Shown here in pieces: positions 12,496 to 22,479 of a stretch of DNA of 64,000 nt. The notes beneath the pieces were generated by a model that saw nothing but the letters and a program-made list of their open reading frames with translations, had not been told where the DNA came from and did no database searches. This DNA comes from Streptomyces ambofaciens ATCC 23877 (GTDB lineage Bacteria; Actinomycetota; Actinomycetes; Streptomycetales; Streptomycetaceae): contig NZ_CP012382.1 in the NCBI RefSeq assembly GCF_001267885.1, positions 1,599,001-1,663,000 on the forward strand. Direction: 5' to 3'. How positions within the stretch are numbered: the stretch's first letter is position 1; each line of letters begins with the position of its first letter. Made by a program: the position numbers and the translations under genes.

Positions 12496-12518
12496 GCGAT
12501 CCTGCACGCCAGGATCGC
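12496..12518 (-). promoter_or_regulatory. inverted repeat in relA leader
   Basis: GCGATCCTG-CACGC-CAGGATCGC, a perfect 9-bp stem, lies 58-80 bp upstream of the relA start. It could be an operator or an RNA hairpin in the 5' leader. The function is not known. Confidence 0.4.
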
Positions 12519-12555
12519 CTTCAGGCCACTGTGAGGGCCGTCAGCCCCGTAAACG

Positions 12556-12595
12556 CCCGAGGCGGGCCCCGGATTCATCCGGGGCCCGCCTCGGG
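12556..12595 (-). terminator. terminator after apt
   Basis: A 19-bp perfect stem (arms 12556-12574 and 12577-12595) with a two-base TC loop, 16 bp past the apt stop codon. It closes the yajC-secD-secF-apt unit before relA. Confidence 0.85.
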
Positions 12596-12611
12596 TGAGC
12601 GGTGCGAGTCG

Positions 12612-13160
12612 TCAGACCGTGAGCAGGGCCTCCAGCGGTGCCCCGGCCAGGGCCGGCTCCAGCCGGGCCCGTCCGCCGAGGAAGCCCAGCTCCATCAGCA
12701 CGGCGAGACCCGCCACCCGCGCGCCCGCCCGGCGGATGAGCTCGAGCGAGGCCTCGGCGGTGCCGCCGGTGGCGAGGACGTCGTCGATGACCAGGACCCG
12801 GTCGTCGGCGCTCAGGTCCTCGGCGTGCACCTCGATCTCGGCCGAGCCGTACTCCAGGTCGTACGCCTGGCTGAGGGTGGCTCCGGGGAGCTTGCCCGCC
12901 TTGCGTACGGGGATGAAGCCGAGGCCCGCCCGCAGGGCCACCGGGGCGCCCAGGATGAAGCCGCGGGCCTCCAGGCCGACGACCTTGGTGGCGCCGGTGC
13001 GCCCGGCGGCCTCGGCGAGCGCGTCGGTCAGGGCGGCGAAGGCCGCCGGGTCGGCCAGGAGCGGGGTGATGTCCTTGAACACCACGCCCGGCTCCGGATA
13101 GTCGGCCACGTCGCGGATGCGGCTGAGCAGCAGCTCCGTGACGTCGGTGGTCCCGGTCAT
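12612..13160 (-). CDS. apt: Adenine phosphoribosyltransferase
   Basis: A 182-residue purine salvage enzyme (adenine + PRPP to AMP + PPi). The PRPP loop VLVIDDVLATGGT is present, as are the dimer-interface segment KVVGLEARGFILGAPVAL and FIPVRKAGKLPG. The ATG at 13160 overlaps the secF stop by 4 bp (ATGA), indicating translational coupling. The secDF-apt-relA order is conserved in actinomycetes and links purine salvage with the ppGpp synthetase. Confidence 0.96.
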   Translation of the reverse strand: MTGTTDVTELLLSRIRDVADYPEPGVVFKDITPLLADPAAFAALTDALAEAAGRTGATKVVGLEARGFILGAPVALRAGLGFIPVRKAGKLPGATLSQAYDLEYGSAEIEVHAEDLSADDRVLVIDDVLATGGTAEASLELIRRAGARVAGLAVLMELGFLGGRARLEPALAGAPLEALLTV

Positions 13161-14290
13161 CGGCGCTTCCCCGAGGGCCGGCCGCGTCCCCTGTTGCGGG
13201 AGGCCGGCTGGTTGCGGGGGCCGACGACCGCGGGGGCCGCGTCCTCGGGGTCGTCCTCGGCCTCGTCGTCGGCGTACCACTCCTCGTCCACGGCGTTCTC
13301 CGCCGGCTCGCCCTTGGCCGCGGCCTGGGCGCGCTTGGCGAGGACGCGCTTCTTGAGCGCCTTCATCTGCGGCTCGGCCTCCTTGAGGTCGGCGACGAGC
13401 GGCGTGGCGATGAAGATCGACGAGTAGGCGCCCGCGGCGAGACCGACGAAGAGCGACAGCGAGATGTCGTTGAGCATGCCGGCGCCGAGGACACCGCCGC
13501 CGATGAACAGCAGGCCGCCCACCGGCAGCAGCGCGACCACCGTGGTGTTGATGGAACGCACCAGGGTGCTGTTGATCGAGCGGTTGGCGATCTCGCCGTA
13601 GGTCCAGCGCGTCTGTTTGGTGATGTCTCTCGTCTGTTCCTTGAGGCTGTCGAAGACCACGACCGTGTCGTAGAGCGAGTAGCCGAGGATCGTGAGCAGA
13701 CCGATCACCGTGCCCGGCGTGACCTCGAAGCCCACCAGGGCGTAGATGCCGACCGTGATGGTGATGTCGTGGATCAGCGCGACGAAGGCGGCCAGGGCCA
13801 TGCGCCACTCGAACGCGATCGCCAGATAGATCACCACCAGGACCATGAAGATCCCGAGGCCCTGCCACGCCTTGTTCGCGATCTGGTCACCCCAGCTGGG
13901 GCCGACCAGGTCCGCGTTGATCCGCTCCGCCGGGACGTCCAGGTCCTTGGAGAGCTCTTCCTTGATCTGGTCCGACGCCTCGGTGTCGGTGCCCGCGATC
14001 TGGATGCGGAGACTGCCGTCGCCGAGCTTCTGGACGATGGCGTCGTGGCCGGAGGCCTCTTCCGCCCAGGTCTCGGTCTGGGAGACCGAGGCGCTCATGT
14101 TCTTCGGGGTGGTGAAGACCGCGCCGCCCTGGAACTCGATGCCCATGTGCAGACCGCGCACCGCCAGGCCGACGATGGCCGTGATGGTGATGAGGATCGA
14201 GATGCCGTACCAGAGCTTGCGGTTCTTGACGAAGTCGTAGCCGATCTCGCCATGGTGCAGTCGAGCGCCGAGGGTGCCGAGCTTTCCCAT
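13157..14290 (-). CDS. secF: Protein translocase subunit SecF
   Basis: A 377-residue membrane protein with six predicted TMs, partner of SecD in the accessory SecDF complex, which uses the proton motive force to complete Sec export. TM1 (about 25-47) is followed by the family motif GIEFQGG and a P1-like periplasmic loop. The TM block includes the signature GYSLYDTVVVFDSLKE and RSINSTLVRSINT. A charged, acidic cytoplasmic tail ends in a basic GKRR. It starts 1 bp after secD and overlaps apt by 4 bp. Confidence 0.96.
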   Translation of the reverse strand: MGKLGTLGARLHHGEIGYDFVKNRKLWYGISILITITAIVGLAVRGLHMGIEFQGGAVFTTPKNMSASVSQTETWAEEASGHDAIVQKLGDGSLRIQIAGTDTEASDQIKEELSKDLDVPAERINADLVGPSWGDQIANKAWQGLGIFMVLVVIYLAIAFEWRMALAAFVALIHDITITVGIYALVGFEVTPGTVIGLLTILGYSLYDTVVVFDSLKEQTRDITKQTRWTYGEIANRSINSTLVRSINTTVVALLPVGGLLFIGGGVLGAGMLNDISLSLFVGLAAGAYSSIFIATPLVADLKEAEPQMKALKKRVLAKRAQAAAKGEPAENAVDEEWYADDEAEDDPEDAAPAVVGPRNQPASRNRGRGRPSGKRR

Positions 14291-14291
14291 C

Positions 14292-16097
14292 TCACGCCTC
14301 CTTCGGGTCGACAGGGCCGGCGGCGGGGCGGGCGGTACGGCGGGTGCGGCGCAGCGGCGGCTTCGCCCCCAGGCTCTTCGGGTCGAGACCGGACCACTTG
14401 TGGCCGCTCGCGAAGAACTTGCGCCGGGCCATCAGCGTCAGCAGCGGCTTGGTGAAGAGGAAGACCACCACCACGTCGAGCAGCGTGGTCAGACCCAGGG
14501 TGAACGCGAAGCCCTGCACCTTGCCGACGGTGACGATGAAGAGCACCGCGGCGGCGAGGAAGGACACGAAGTCGGAGACCAGGATGGTGCGCCGGGCCCG
14601 CGGCCAGGCGCGCTCGACGGCGGGGCGCAGCGAGCGGCCCTCCCGGATCTCGTCGCGGACGCGTTCGAAGTACACGATGAACGAGTCCGCCGTGATGCCG
14701 ATGGCGACGATCGCACCGCAGACGGCCGGCAGGTTCAGCGCGAAGCCGATGGCCGGGCCGAGCAGCGACATGATCACGTACGTGAGGGCCGCGGAGATCA
14801 GCAGCGAGGCGACGGCGATGAACGACAGGCCGCGGTAGTAGACCAGCAGGTAGAGGACGACGAGGGCGAGGCCGATCGCGCCCGCGATCAGACCGGCCTT
14901 CAGCTGCTCACCGCCGAGTGCGGCGGTGACGGTGGTGACGCTGTCCTCCTTGAAGGTCAGCGGCAGCGCGCCGTAGGACAGCATGTTGGCGAGGCCCTGG
15001 GCCTCCTCCTGGTCGAAGTTGCCGGAGATCTCCGCGCTGCCGCCGGTGAGCGCCTGGCTGACGTAGGGGTCGGAGACGACCTCGTTGTCCAGGACGATGG
15101 CGAACTGGTTCTGCGGGGACTGGTTCTGCGCCAGCTTGCCGGTGATGTCGGCGAACTTCTTGGCGCCGCCGTCCGTGAACTTCATCGTCACGGTCCAGCC
15201 GGCGGCGGTCTGCGTGTTGAAGACCGCCTCGGACTTGTCGACGTCGGTGCCGTCGACCGCTGCCGGGCCCAGGATGTACTTCTGCCACTGGCCCTGGGAG
15301 TTCTGGCCGCAGGCGACCATCGAGTCGCCCTGCTTGGCGCCGGCGCCCGCCTTGGCCCGGGCGGCCGCGTCGGTGCAGTCCAGTGCGGCGTACGCGGTCT
15401 GGAGCTTGGCCGTCGCGTCGTCGCCGGAGGCGCTGGCGCTCGCGGAGGGGGAGGCACCGTCGGTGGCCCCGCCGGACGGGCTGGGGTCGGCCTTCAGGGC
15501 GTCGCTGGCGGCACGGCCCTGGGGGCTGGAGCTCGCCGACGCGGTGCCGGAGGGCGAGTCGCTCGCCTTGTCACCGTCGGTGGCCTTGTCCTGGTCGGCC
15601 GCGCCGTCCGTGGCCTTGTCGGTCGCCTTGTCCTTGTCGGAGGCGTTGCCGGTCGGGCTCGGGGAGGGGCTGCCGGTCGCGCCCGCGCCGGACAGCTCGG
15701 TGGCGACCACCGGGCGGAAGTAGAGCTTGGCGGTGGTGCCGACCTGCTCCCGGGCTTCCTTGGAGTTGGTGCCCTTGGGGATGTTGACGATGATGTTCCG
15801 GTTGCCCTGGGTCTGTACCTCGGCCTCGGAGACACCCAGACCATTGACACGGCGTTCCATGATCTCGACCGCGGTGTCCATGTTGGTCTTGTTGATCGCG
15901 GACTCCTGGCCCGCCTCCGGCACCGCGCGGAGCGTGATGCTGGTGCCGCCGGCCAGGTCGATACCGAGACGCGGAGTCGTGTGTCCGGAGACGAACATGC
16001 CGCCGGTGAGCGCCACGATGGCGATCAGAATCAGGGCCAGCGAGCGCCCGGGCTTACTCTGAGCGCTCGCATTCTTTCCCTTTTTAGGTGCTACCAC
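14292..16097 (-). CDS. secD: Protein translocase subunit SecD
   Basis: A 601-residue SecD with TM1 at about 18-37, then the D1 motif LGIDLAGGTSITL. The P1 domain is interrupted by a Ser/Ala/Asp/Lys-rich low-complexity stretch (about 136-230). Then come the C-terminal six-TM-like block and the D4-D6 motifs, including GIAADSFIVYFER-like GITADSFIVYFERVRDEI. It acts with SecF, YajC and SecYEG. The start is GTG (16097). It leads secF directly. The insert lies on the extracytoplasmic side and has no recognisable fold. Confidence 0.95.
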   Translation of the reverse strand: MVAPKKGKNASAQSKPGRSLALILIAIVALTGGMFVSGHTTPRLGIDLAGGTSITLRAVPEAGQESAINKTNMDTAVEIMERRVNGLGVSEAEVQTQGNRNIIVNIPKGTNSKEAREQVGTTAKLYFRPVVATELSGAGATGSPSPSPTGNASDKDKATDKATDGAADQDKATDGDKASDSPSGTASASSSPQGRAASDALKADPSPSGGATDGASPSASASASGDDATAKLQTAYAALDCTDAAARAKAGAGAKQGDSMVACGQNSQGQWQKYILGPAAVDGTDVDKSEAVFNTQTAAGWTVTMKFTDGGAKKFADITGKLAQNQSPQNQFAIVLDNEVVSDPYVSQALTGGSAEISGNFDQEEAQGLANMLSYGALPLTFKEDSVTTVTAALGGEQLKAGLIAGAIGLALVVLYLLVYYRGLSFIAVASLLISAALTYVIMSLLGPAIGFALNLPAVCGAIVAIGITADSFIVYFERVRDEIREGRSLRPAVERAWPRARRTILVSDFVSFLAAAVLFIVTVGKVQGFAFTLGLTTLLDVVVVFLFTKPLLTLMARRKFFASGHKWSGLDPKSLGAKPPLRRTRRTARPAAGPVDPKEA

Positions 16098-16228
16098 CTT
16101 TGCGTACTCCCTCTCGGGCCGCTCGCGCCGGGTAGGCGTCGCCGGCGGCCATCACATGGTGTCCGGATCCGTGCGAGCCGCGCGTCACACGGGGCGGGCG
16201 GGAACGGCCCGCTCGCCCCGGAGCACGG

Positions 16229-16729
16229 TTACTTCGCCTCGGAGCCGCCGTCGGACTTCTTCGCCTGCTCGTCCGTCGTCGCCTCGGCGGGCGCGGCGTC
16301 GGCCGTCGGCTCGTCGGCCGCGTCCTTCTTGCCGAGGTCGACGGGCTTGTCGTCGGAGACGGCAGCGTCGTCGGCGGAGGCGTCGGTCCCGGTGAGGGAG
16401 GAGGCATCGTCCGGGACGATGTCGGCGTCGGACTTCAGGTCGTGCTCGACGCCGTGGACGATGCGGTTGTACTCGTCGTCGGTGAGGACGGCACCGATGC
16501 TGTTCTTGGCGAAGAGCAGCTCGACACCCGGGCCGGCGTCGAGGAGGACCGTGTCCTCGTTGACCTCCTTGACCGTGGCGTACATGCCCCCGATGGTGCG
16601 GACGCCGGAACCGGGCTGCATCTGGTTCCGCATGTCGACGGCCTGCTGCTGCTTCTTCTTCGCCGACCGGGTCATCAGGAACATGGCCCCGATGAGCACG
16701 ATGAACGGGAGGAGGGTCACGAGACTCAC
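16229..16729 (-). CDS. yajC: Preprotein translocase subunit YajC
   Basis: A 166-residue single-pass membrane protein: TM 2-20 (SLVTLLPFIVLIGAMFLMT), a basic KKKQQQ stretch, then the YajC core (MQPGSGVRTIGGMYATVKEV). From about 97 there is an acidic/Ala-rich tail that doubles the usual bacterial YajC length. It is an accessory of SecDF. The start is GTG (16729) with GGAAG upstream. It is the first gene of the yajC-secD-secF-apt unit. The 131 bp to secD contain a short GC-rich gap with no clear terminator. Confidence 0.93.
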   Translation of the reverse strand: MSLVTLLPFIVLIGAMFLMTRSAKKKQQQAVDMRNQMQPGSGVRTIGGMYATVKEVNEDTVLLDAGPGVELLFAKNSIGAVLTDDEYNRIVHGVEHDLKSDADIVPDDASSLTGTDASADDAAVSDDKPVDLGKKDAADEPTADAAPAEATTDEQAKKSDGGSEAK

Positions 16730-16904
16730 GGGTCGGTACTTCCTTCACACGACCGCGATGGTGAGCGGCCTGATGGTTGGGGGTGTGTGCGCCGCCGACA
16801 AGGGCGGCATCGGCGGAGTCTAAGCGAGTCCGCGCGCATGGAACAACGCTCAGCATGGCACCGGGGTTCCTGCACCGGCGAATGTCCTCTTCGTGACCGG
16901 GTGG

Positions 16905-17978
16905 TCACGCCCCGAACAGGTCCTGTTGTCCGTTTCCGGAGCCCTGGGACCGTGGCGGGGTGAGGCCGAGGTGGGCCCATGCCGCCGGGGTCGCGACCCG
17001 TCCGCGCGGTGTGCGGGCCAGCAGGCCCTCCCGGACGAGGAACGGTTCGGCGACCTCCTCCACGGTCTCACGTTCCTCCCCCACGGCGACGGCGAGCGTG
17101 GAGAGGCCGACGGGACCGCCGCCGAACAGCTTGAGCAGGGCCTCCAGCACACCCCGGTCCAGCCGGTCCAGTCCGCGGGCGTCGACCTCGTAGACCGCGA
17201 GGGCGGCCGCGGCGATCTCCTGGGTGATCAGGCCGTCGGCCTTGACCTGGGCGTAGTCGCGGACCCGGCGCAGCAGGCGGTTGGCGATCCGGGGCGTGCC
17301 CCGGGAGCGGCCCGCGATCTCGGCGGCGCCGGCCGTGTCGATCCCGACGTCGAGCAGGCCCGCCGAGCGGTGGATGACGCGCTCCAGCTCGGTGGGGCCG
17401 TAGAACTCCATGTGCGCGGTGAAGCCGAAGCGGTCGCGCAGCGGGGGCGGCAGGAGTCCCGCGCGGGTGGTGGCGCCGACCAGGGTGAACGGCGGGAGTT
17501 CGAGCGGGATGGCGGTGGCTCCCGGGCCCTTGCCGACGATGACGTCGACGCGGAAGTCCTCCATCGCCATGTAGAGCATCTCCTCGGCGGGCCGCGACAT
17601 GCGGTGGATCTCGTCGAGGAAGAGCACCTCGCCCTCCTGGAGGGAGGAGAGGATCGCCGCGAGGTCGCCGGCGTGCTGGATGGCGGGCCCGGAGGTGATC
17701 CTGATCGGGGCCTCCATCTCGGCCGCGATGATCATCGAGAGGGTGGTCTTGCCGAGGCCGGGCGCGCCGGAGAGCAGCACGTGGTCGGCGGTCGCGCCCC
17801 GCGCCCGGGCGGCCCGCAGGACGAGGTCGAGCTGCTCGCGGACCTTCTCCTGGCCGATGAACTCGCCCAGGTCCTTGGGTCGCAGGGCGGCCTCCACCGC
17901 CTGGTCCTCCCCGTCGGCGGACGCACCGACGAGCCGCTCGGCGGTGGCGTCGGTGTCGGTCGTGTCGTCCCAGTTCAT
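16905..17978 (-). CDS. ruvB: Holliday junction branch-migration helicase RuvB
   Basis: A 357-residue hexameric AAA+ motor with Walker [10 protein letters not shown] (71-79), Walker B LFLDEIH (119-125), sensor 1 [19 protein letters not shown] and a C-terminal winged helix with [19 protein letters not shown]. It drives branch migration with RuvA and RuvC during recombinational repair. The start is ATG at 17978. It follows ruvA by 34 bp in a ruvC-ruvA-ruvB operon on the minus strand. Confidence 0.97.
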   Translation of the reverse strand: MNWDDTTDTDATAERLVGASADGEDQAVEAALRPKDLGEFIGQEKVREQLDLVLRAARARGATADHVLLSGAPGLGKTTLSMIIAAEMEAPIRITSGPAIQHAGDLAAILSSLQEGEVLFLDEIHRMSRPAEEMLYMAMEDFRVDVIVGKGPGATAIPLELPPFTLVGATTRAGLLPPPLRDRFGFTAHMEFYGPTELERVIHRSAGLLDVGIDTAGAAEIAGRSRGTPRIANRLLRRVRDYAQVKADGLITQEIAAAALAVYEVDARGLDRLDRGVLEALLKLFGGGPVGLSTLAVAVGEERETVEEVAEPFLVREGLLARTPRGRVATPAAWAHLGLTPPRSQGSGNGQQDLFGA

Positions 17979-18012
17979 AGCGGTGTGTGCCTCGGGGGTC
18001 GGGGGTGGCGGT

Positions 18013-18618
18013 TCAGCGGGCGCGGTTCAGGGTCTGGAGGGCCGACTTCAGCAGCTGTCCCACCTGGGGCGTGCCGCCGGCGGCCGCCGCCTGGGGGGCC
18101 ACGGCGGAGACGGCCTCGTCGGCCTCACGGGTCGCGTACCCGAGGCCGATCAGGGCCGCGTGCAGCTGGTCGCGCCAGCCGGTGCTGACCGGGGCGCCGA
18201 CGGCGGGGGCGCCGATGGGCTCGCCGAGGCGGTCCTTCAGTTCCAGGAGCAGCTTCTGCGCGCCCTTCTTGCCGATGCCGGGGACGGCGGTGAGCGCCTT
18301 CTCGTCGCCGGTGGAGACGGCTCTGCGCAGGGCGTCGGGGCTGTGCACGGCGAGCATCGCCTGGGCCAGCCGGGGGCCGACGCCGCTGGCGGTCTGGAGC
18401 AGCTCGAAGACCTGGCGCTCGTCGTCGTCGGCGAAGCCGTACAGGGTGAGCGAGTCCTCACGGACGACGAGCGAGGTGGCAAGCTTGGCGGGCTTGCCGA
18501 CGCGGAGGGTGGAGAGCGTGTTCGGCGTGCACTGGAGGGCCATGCCGACGCCACCGACCTCGACCACCGCGGCATCGGGAGCGAGGGCGGCTACGGTGCC
18601 GCTGACGAAGGCGATCAT
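18013..18618 (-). CDS. ruvA: Holliday junction DNA-binding protein RuvA
   Basis: A 201-residue protein with an N-terminal OB domain ([12 protein letters not shown]...), tandem HhH motifs ([14 protein letters not shown] and [19 protein letters not shown]), and a flexible acidic linker before the RuvB-binding three-helix domain ([16 protein letters not shown]). The ATG at 18618 overlaps the ruvC stop by 4 bp. Confidence 0.97.
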   Translation of the reverse strand: MIAFVSGTVAALAPDAAVVEVGGVGMALQCTPNTLSTLRVGKPAKLATSLVVREDSLTLYGFADDDERQVFELLQTASGVGPRLAQAMLAVHSPDALRRAVSTGDEKALTAVPGIGKKGAQKLLLELKDRLGEPIGAPAVGAPVSTGWRDQLHAALIGLGYATREADEAVSAVAPQAAAAGGTPQVGQLLKSALQTLNRAR

Positions 18619-19316
18619 GCCGGGTGGCCTTTCGGTGCGTGCGGTGTGTTCGGGGACTGCTGGACGGCCGGGGGCTGCTGGACGGCCGGGGACTTTTGGA
18701 CGGCCGTGGACTGCTGCGGGGTCGCGGCCTGCTGCGGGGTCGCGGCCTGCCGCGGCGACAAGGTCTGACGGGCGGTCGCCGCTTGTCGGGCCGGCGGGGT
18801 CCGCGGGACGTGCCGGGCCACGGCCTGCTGGAGCCGGTTCTGGGCGGGAGCGCGCCAGATGTGGCAGATGGCGAGTGCGAGGGCGTCGGCGGCGTCGGCC
18901 GGCTTCGGTGGCGCGGCGAGCCGCAGCAGGCGGGTGACCATGGCGCCGACCTGCGCCTTGTCGGCACGGCCGCTGCCGGTCACGGCGGCCTTGACCTCGC
19001 TCGGGGTGTGCAGGGCGACCGGGATGCCGCGGCGGGAGGCGCACAGGATGGCGACGGCGCTGGCCTGGGCCGTGCCCATCACCGTGCGCACGTTGTGCTG
19101 GCTGAAGACGCGCTCCACCGCGACGTACTCCGGCCGGTGCTCGTCCAGCCACCGCTCGATGCCCTGCTCGACGGCGACGAGGCGGTGGCCGAGGTCGGCG
19201 TCCGCGGGCGTGCGGACGACGCCGACGCCGATCATGGTGAGCGGTCTTCCCGCGACGCCCTCCACGACACCGACCCCGCAGCGGGTCAGCCCCGGGTCCA
19301 CCCCCAGTACGCGCAC
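18615..19316 (-). CDS. ruvC: Holliday junction resolvase RuvC with long C-terminal tail
   Basis: A 233-residue crossover junction endonuclease. All four acidic catalytic residues are visible: D7 (GVDPG), E68 (AVERVF), D141 and D144 ([10 protein letters not shown]). The canonical enzyme ends near residue 165. The remaining 68 residues form a low-complexity Pro/Gln/Ala tail with repeated AATPQQ and AVQQ-type units. The start is GTG (19316), at the head of ruvCAB. The tail probably does not affect catalysis; its role is unknown. Confidence 0.95.
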   Translation of the reverse strand: MRVLGVDPGLTRCGVGVVEGVAGRPLTMIGVGVVRTPADADLGHRLVAVEQGIERWLDEHRPEYVAVERVFSQHNVRTVMGTAQASAVAILCASRRGIPVALHTPSEVKAAVTGSGRADKAQVGAMVTRLLRLAAPPKPADAADALALAICHIWRAPAQNRLQQAVARHVPRTPPARQAATARQTLSPRQAATPQQAATPQQSTAVQKSPAVQQPPAVQQSPNTPHAPKGHPA

Positions 19317-19372
19317 GTGCCCTCCCGTTCGATCGCCTGTTTGTGCAGGCTATCGGGTGCCACCGACAACGG

Positions 19373-19406
19373 CGGTGGGCCGGGGGACGTGTCCCCCGGC
19401 CCACCG
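19373..19406 (-). terminator. terminator after yebC
   Basis: A perfect 16-bp stem (arms 19373-19388 and 19391-19406), read on the minus strand 24 bp beyond the yebC stop. It separates yebC from ruvCAB. Confidence 0.85.
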
Positions 19407-19429
19407 CAGCCGTCGTGTGCGCCGCGGCG

Positions 19430-20182
19430 CTACGCGTCGACCTTCTCCATGACCTCGTCGCTCACGTCGAAGTTGGCGAAGACGTTCTGCACGTCGTCGC
19501 TGTCCTCCAGGGCGTCGATGAGACGGAAGATCTTCCGGGCGCCCTCCTCGTCCAGCTCGACCTGCATGGTCGGGACGAAGTTGGCGTCGGCGGACTCGTA
19601 GTCGATGCCGGCGTCCTGGAGGGCGGTGCGGACGGCGACCAGGTCGGTGGCCTCGCTGAGGACCTCGAAGGTCTCGCCGAGGTCGTTGACCTCCTCGGCG
19701 CCCGCGTCCAGGACGGCGGCGAGGACGTCGTCCTCACTCAGTTCGCCCTTGGGGACGATGACGACGCCCTTGCGGTGGAACAGGTACGACACCGAGCCCG
19801 GGTCGGCCATGGAGCCGCCGTTGCGGGTCATGGCGACGCGGACGTCGGAGGCGGCGCGGTTGCGGTTGTCGGTCAGGCACTCGATGAGCACCGCGACGCC
19901 GTTGGGGCCGTAGCCCTCGTACATGATCGTCTCGTAGTCGGCGCCGCCGGCCTCGAGGCCGCCGCCCCGCTTGACCGCGGAGTCGATGTTCTTGTTCGGG
20001 ACCGACTGCTTCTTCGCCTTCTGGATGGCGTCGTACAGCGTCGGGTTGCCCTCGACGTCGACGCCGCCCATGCGCGCCGCGACCTCGATGTTCTTGATCA
20101 GCTTCGCGAAGAGCTTGCCGCGCTTGGCGTCGATCACGGCCTTCTTGTGCTTCGTCGTAGCCCATTTAGAGTGGCCGGACAT
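19430..20182 (-). CDS. yebC: YebC/PmpR-family protein
   Basis: A 250-residue TACO1/YebC family member with the diagnostic N-terminus [22 protein letters not shown] and the later motif [18 protein letters not shown]. Family members have been described as transcription regulators and as translation factors helping ribosomes through difficult (for example proline-rich) stretches. It is located beside ruvC, as in many bacteria. It starts with ATG and is followed by its own terminator. Confidence 0.94.
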   Translation of the reverse strand: MSGHSKWATTKHKKAVIDAKRGKLFAKLIKNIEVAARMGGVDVEGNPTLYDAIQKAKKQSVPNKNIDSAVKRGGGLEAGGADYETIMYEGYGPNGVAVLIECLTDNRNRAASDVRVAMTRNGGSMADPGSVSYLFHRKGVVIVPKGELSEDDVLAAVLDAGAEEVNDLGETFEVLSEATDLVAVRTALQDAGIDYESADANFVPTMQVELDEEGARKIFRLIDALEDSDDVQNVFANFDVSDEVMEKVDA

Positions 20183-20230
20183 CTGCCTGTCTCCTTCGCG
20201 TAACCCATCTCTGCAACGAACGCAGGAATC

Positions 20231-20839
20231 CTACAAGGGCCGAGCCGGGCGGTTCGCGCGCACCATGTCGGCGAAGAGCCGGTGCACGCGGTGGTCGCCG
20301 GTCAGTTCCGGGTGGAACGACGTGGCGAGCGCGTTGCCCTGGCGGACCGCGACGATGTGGCCGTCGTGCTCGGCGAGCACCTCGACCGACGCGCCCACGG
20401 ACTCCACCCAGGGGGCTCGGATGAAGACGCCCTCCACAGGATCGCCGCCGACGCCCTCGATGTCGACGGCCGCCTCGAAGGACTCGTTCTGCCGTCCGAA
20501 GGCGTTGCGGCGCACGATCATGTCGATGCCGCCGACCGTCTCCTGCCCGGAACGCGGGTCAAGGATCTTGTCGGCCAGCAGGATCATGCCGGCGCAGGTG
20601 CCGTAGACGGGCAGGCCGTCGCGCACGCGTGCGCGCAGGGGGTCCATCACTCCGAAGAGGACGGCCAGCTTGGAGATGGTGGTGGACTCGCCGCCGGGCA
20701 GGACCAGGCCGTCCACCTCGGCGAGTTCTTCGGGGCGCCGCACCGGCCTGGCCACGGCATCGGCCGCGGCCAGGGCGACGAGGTGCTCCCGTACGTCGCC
20801 CTGGAGGGCCAGGACGCCGATCACGGGGGTGTCACTCAT
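20231..20839 (-). CDS. pdxT: Pyridoxal 5'-phosphate synthase glutaminase subunit PdxT
   Basis: A 202-residue class I glutaminase that supplies ammonia to PdxS. It has [12 protein letters not shown] at the N-terminus, [12 protein letters not shown] (oxyanion/PdxS contact), a nucleophile elbow [11 protein letters not shown] and the catalytic His-Glu SFHPELT. It starts 13 bp after pdxS. Confidence 0.97.
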   Translation of the reverse strand: MSDTPVIGVLALQGDVREHLVALAAADAVARPVRRPEELAEVDGLVLPGGESTTISKLAVLFGVMDPLRARVRDGLPVYGTCAGMILLADKILDPRSGQETVGGIDMIVRRNAFGRQNESFEAAVDIEGVGGDPVEGVFIRAPWVESVGASVEVLAEHDGHIVAVRQGNALATSFHPELTGDHRVHRLFADMVRANRPARPL

Positions 20840-20852
20840 GGGATCGGGTGCC

Positions 20853-21764
20853 TTACCAGCCGCGGTTGGCGTAGCGCTCGGTCTCGGGAAGGGTGTCGCA
20901 GTTGATGCCGACCATGGCCTCGCCGAGGTTGCGGGACGCGTCCGCGATGATCTTCGGGTCGTCGTAGAAGGTGGTGGCCTTCACGATGGCGGCGGCACGC
21001 TTGGCCGGGTCGCCGGACTTGAAGATGCCGGAGCCGACGAAGACGCCCTCGGCGCCGAGCTGGCGCATGAGCGCGGCGTCGGCCGGGGTGGCGACGCCGC
21101 CGGCGGAGAAGAGGACGACCGGCAGCTTGCCCAGCTCGGCGACCTCCCGGACGAGCTCGTAGGGGGCGCGCAGTTCCTTGGCTGCGGCGTACAGCTCGTT
21201 GTTGTCGTAGCCGCGCAGGCGGGCGATCTCGTTCTTGATCTGGCGCAGGTGGCGGACCGCCTCGACGACGTTGCCGGTGCCGGCCTCGCCCTTGGAGCGG
21301 ATCATCGCGGCGCCCTCGGCGATGCGGCGCAGGGCCTCGCCCAGGTTGGTGGCGCCGCAGACGAACGGGGTGGTGAAGGCGAACTTGTCGGAGTGGTTGA
21401 CCTCGTCGGCCGGGGTGAGGACCTCGGACTCGTCGATGTAGTCGACGCCGAGGGACTGCAGGACCTGGGCCTCGACGAAGTGGCCGATGCGGGACTTGGC
21501 CATCACGGGGATGGAGACCGCGCCGATGATGCCCTCGATCATGTCCGGGTCGGACATGCGGGCCACACCGCCGTCCTTGCGGATGTCGGCCGGGACCCGC
21601 TCCAGGGCCATGACGGCGACGGCCCCCGCGTCCTCGGCGATCTTCGCCTGCTCCGGCGTGACGACGTCCATGATCACGCCACCCTTGAGCTGCTCGGCCA
21701 TGCCGCGCTTCACGCGGGCGGTGCCGGTCTCGGGGGCCTGGTTTTCGGAGAGCGTGCTGGACAC
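20853..21764 (-). CDS. pdxS: Pyridoxal 5'-phosphate synthase lyase subunit PdxS
   Basis: A 303-residue TIM-barrel synthase making PLP from ribose 5-phosphate, glyceraldehyde 3-phosphate and PdxT-derived ammonia. Landmarks are [17 protein letters not shown], the active-site lysines in [10 protein letters not shown] and [12 protein letters not shown], and the phosphate loop [15 protein letters not shown]. The GTG at 21764 (VSSTLSENQ) has AGG upstream and gives the usual length; longer readings of the frame are not PdxS-like. Confidence 0.97.
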   Translation of the reverse strand: MSSTLSENQAPETGTARVKRGMAEQLKGGVIMDVVTPEQAKIAEDAGAVAVMALERVPADIRKDGGVARMSDPDMIEGIIGAVSIPVMAKSRIGHFVEAQVLQSLGVDYIDESEVLTPADEVNHSDKFAFTTPFVCGATNLGEALRRIAEGAAMIRSKGEAGTGNVVEAVRHLRQIKNEIARLRGYDNNELYAAAKELRAPYELVREVAELGKLPVVLFSAGGVATPADAALMRQLGAEGVFVGSGIFKSGDPAKRAAAIVKATTFYDDPKIIADASRNLGEAMVGINCDTLPETERYANRGW

Positions 21765-21886
21765 GGGTACCTCGCTGAGGGGAAGGGGGCTTGTGCAGCT
21801 CCGAGGAAACGCGACGCGACCAGGCCACAGCAAGGGCCAATGAGAAGGCGGTGGATCGTTTTCGGCGTGAGGTCGGCGAGCTGCGG

Positions 21887-22429
21887 TCAGGCGGCCCGCT
21901 CCACCAGGGCCGTCGGCGACTCGTCGTCCATCTCGAAGGCCAGCGGGAAGGGCGCGTGTCCGGCCAGGCGGAACCAGCGCACCTTGCGGTGCTCGCGGAG
22001 CCTGCGGGCGGCGCCCACCGCGTCGTTGTGGAACCGCCGGGCCATCGGGACGCGCCGTACGGCCTCGGCCAGTTCGAGGGCGGCTTCCTCGCCCCCGGGG
22101 GCCTCCCGCAGGGCGTCCACCTGCTGCGGCTCGGCGAAGACCGCCCGCAGGGCCTGGCTCAGCTCGCTCTCGGCGACCTCCCGCTGTTCCTCCTCGGCCT
22201 GCCGCGCGGCGTGCGCGGCCTCGTACAGCACGATGGAGGCGGCCGGGTCGAGGACGCCCGAGGTGGCCAGTTCCTGGGCCACGGACGCCCTGCGCAGCAG
22301 CTGCGCGTCGAGTGCGGCACGGGCGGCGTCGATCCTGGCGTGCAGCCGGTCCAGCCGCCCTGCGGTCCAGCTCAGGTACAGGCCGATCGCGACGAGGACG
22401 ACCAGGATCCAGATCAGGGTTGCGGTCAC
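21887..22429 (-). CDS. LemA-like membrane protein
   Basis: A 180-residue protein. An N-terminal TM (about 2-20) is followed by long charged helices ([21 protein letters not shown]...) and the terminal [15 protein letters not shown]...FEMDDE, which corresponds to the YN..V..YN...FP segment that ends LemA proteins. The function of LemA proteins is not established. The start is GTG (22429), just inside the repeat-rich gap. It has the same orientation as pdxS and lies 122 bp upstream of it. Confidence 0.75.
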   Translation of the reverse strand: MTATLIWILVVLVAIGLYLSWTAGRLDRLHARIDAARAALDAQLLRRASVAQELATSGVLDPAASIVLYEAAHAARQAEEEQREVAESELSQALRAVFAEPQQVDALREAPGGEEAALELAEAVRRVPMARRFHNDAVGAARRLREHRKVRWFRLAGHAPFPLAFEMDDESPTALVERAA

Positions 22430-22479
22430 GGGCCGCAAGCCTACGGGGACGCTCCGCGGAGGCGGCGCAGTGCCCTGGA

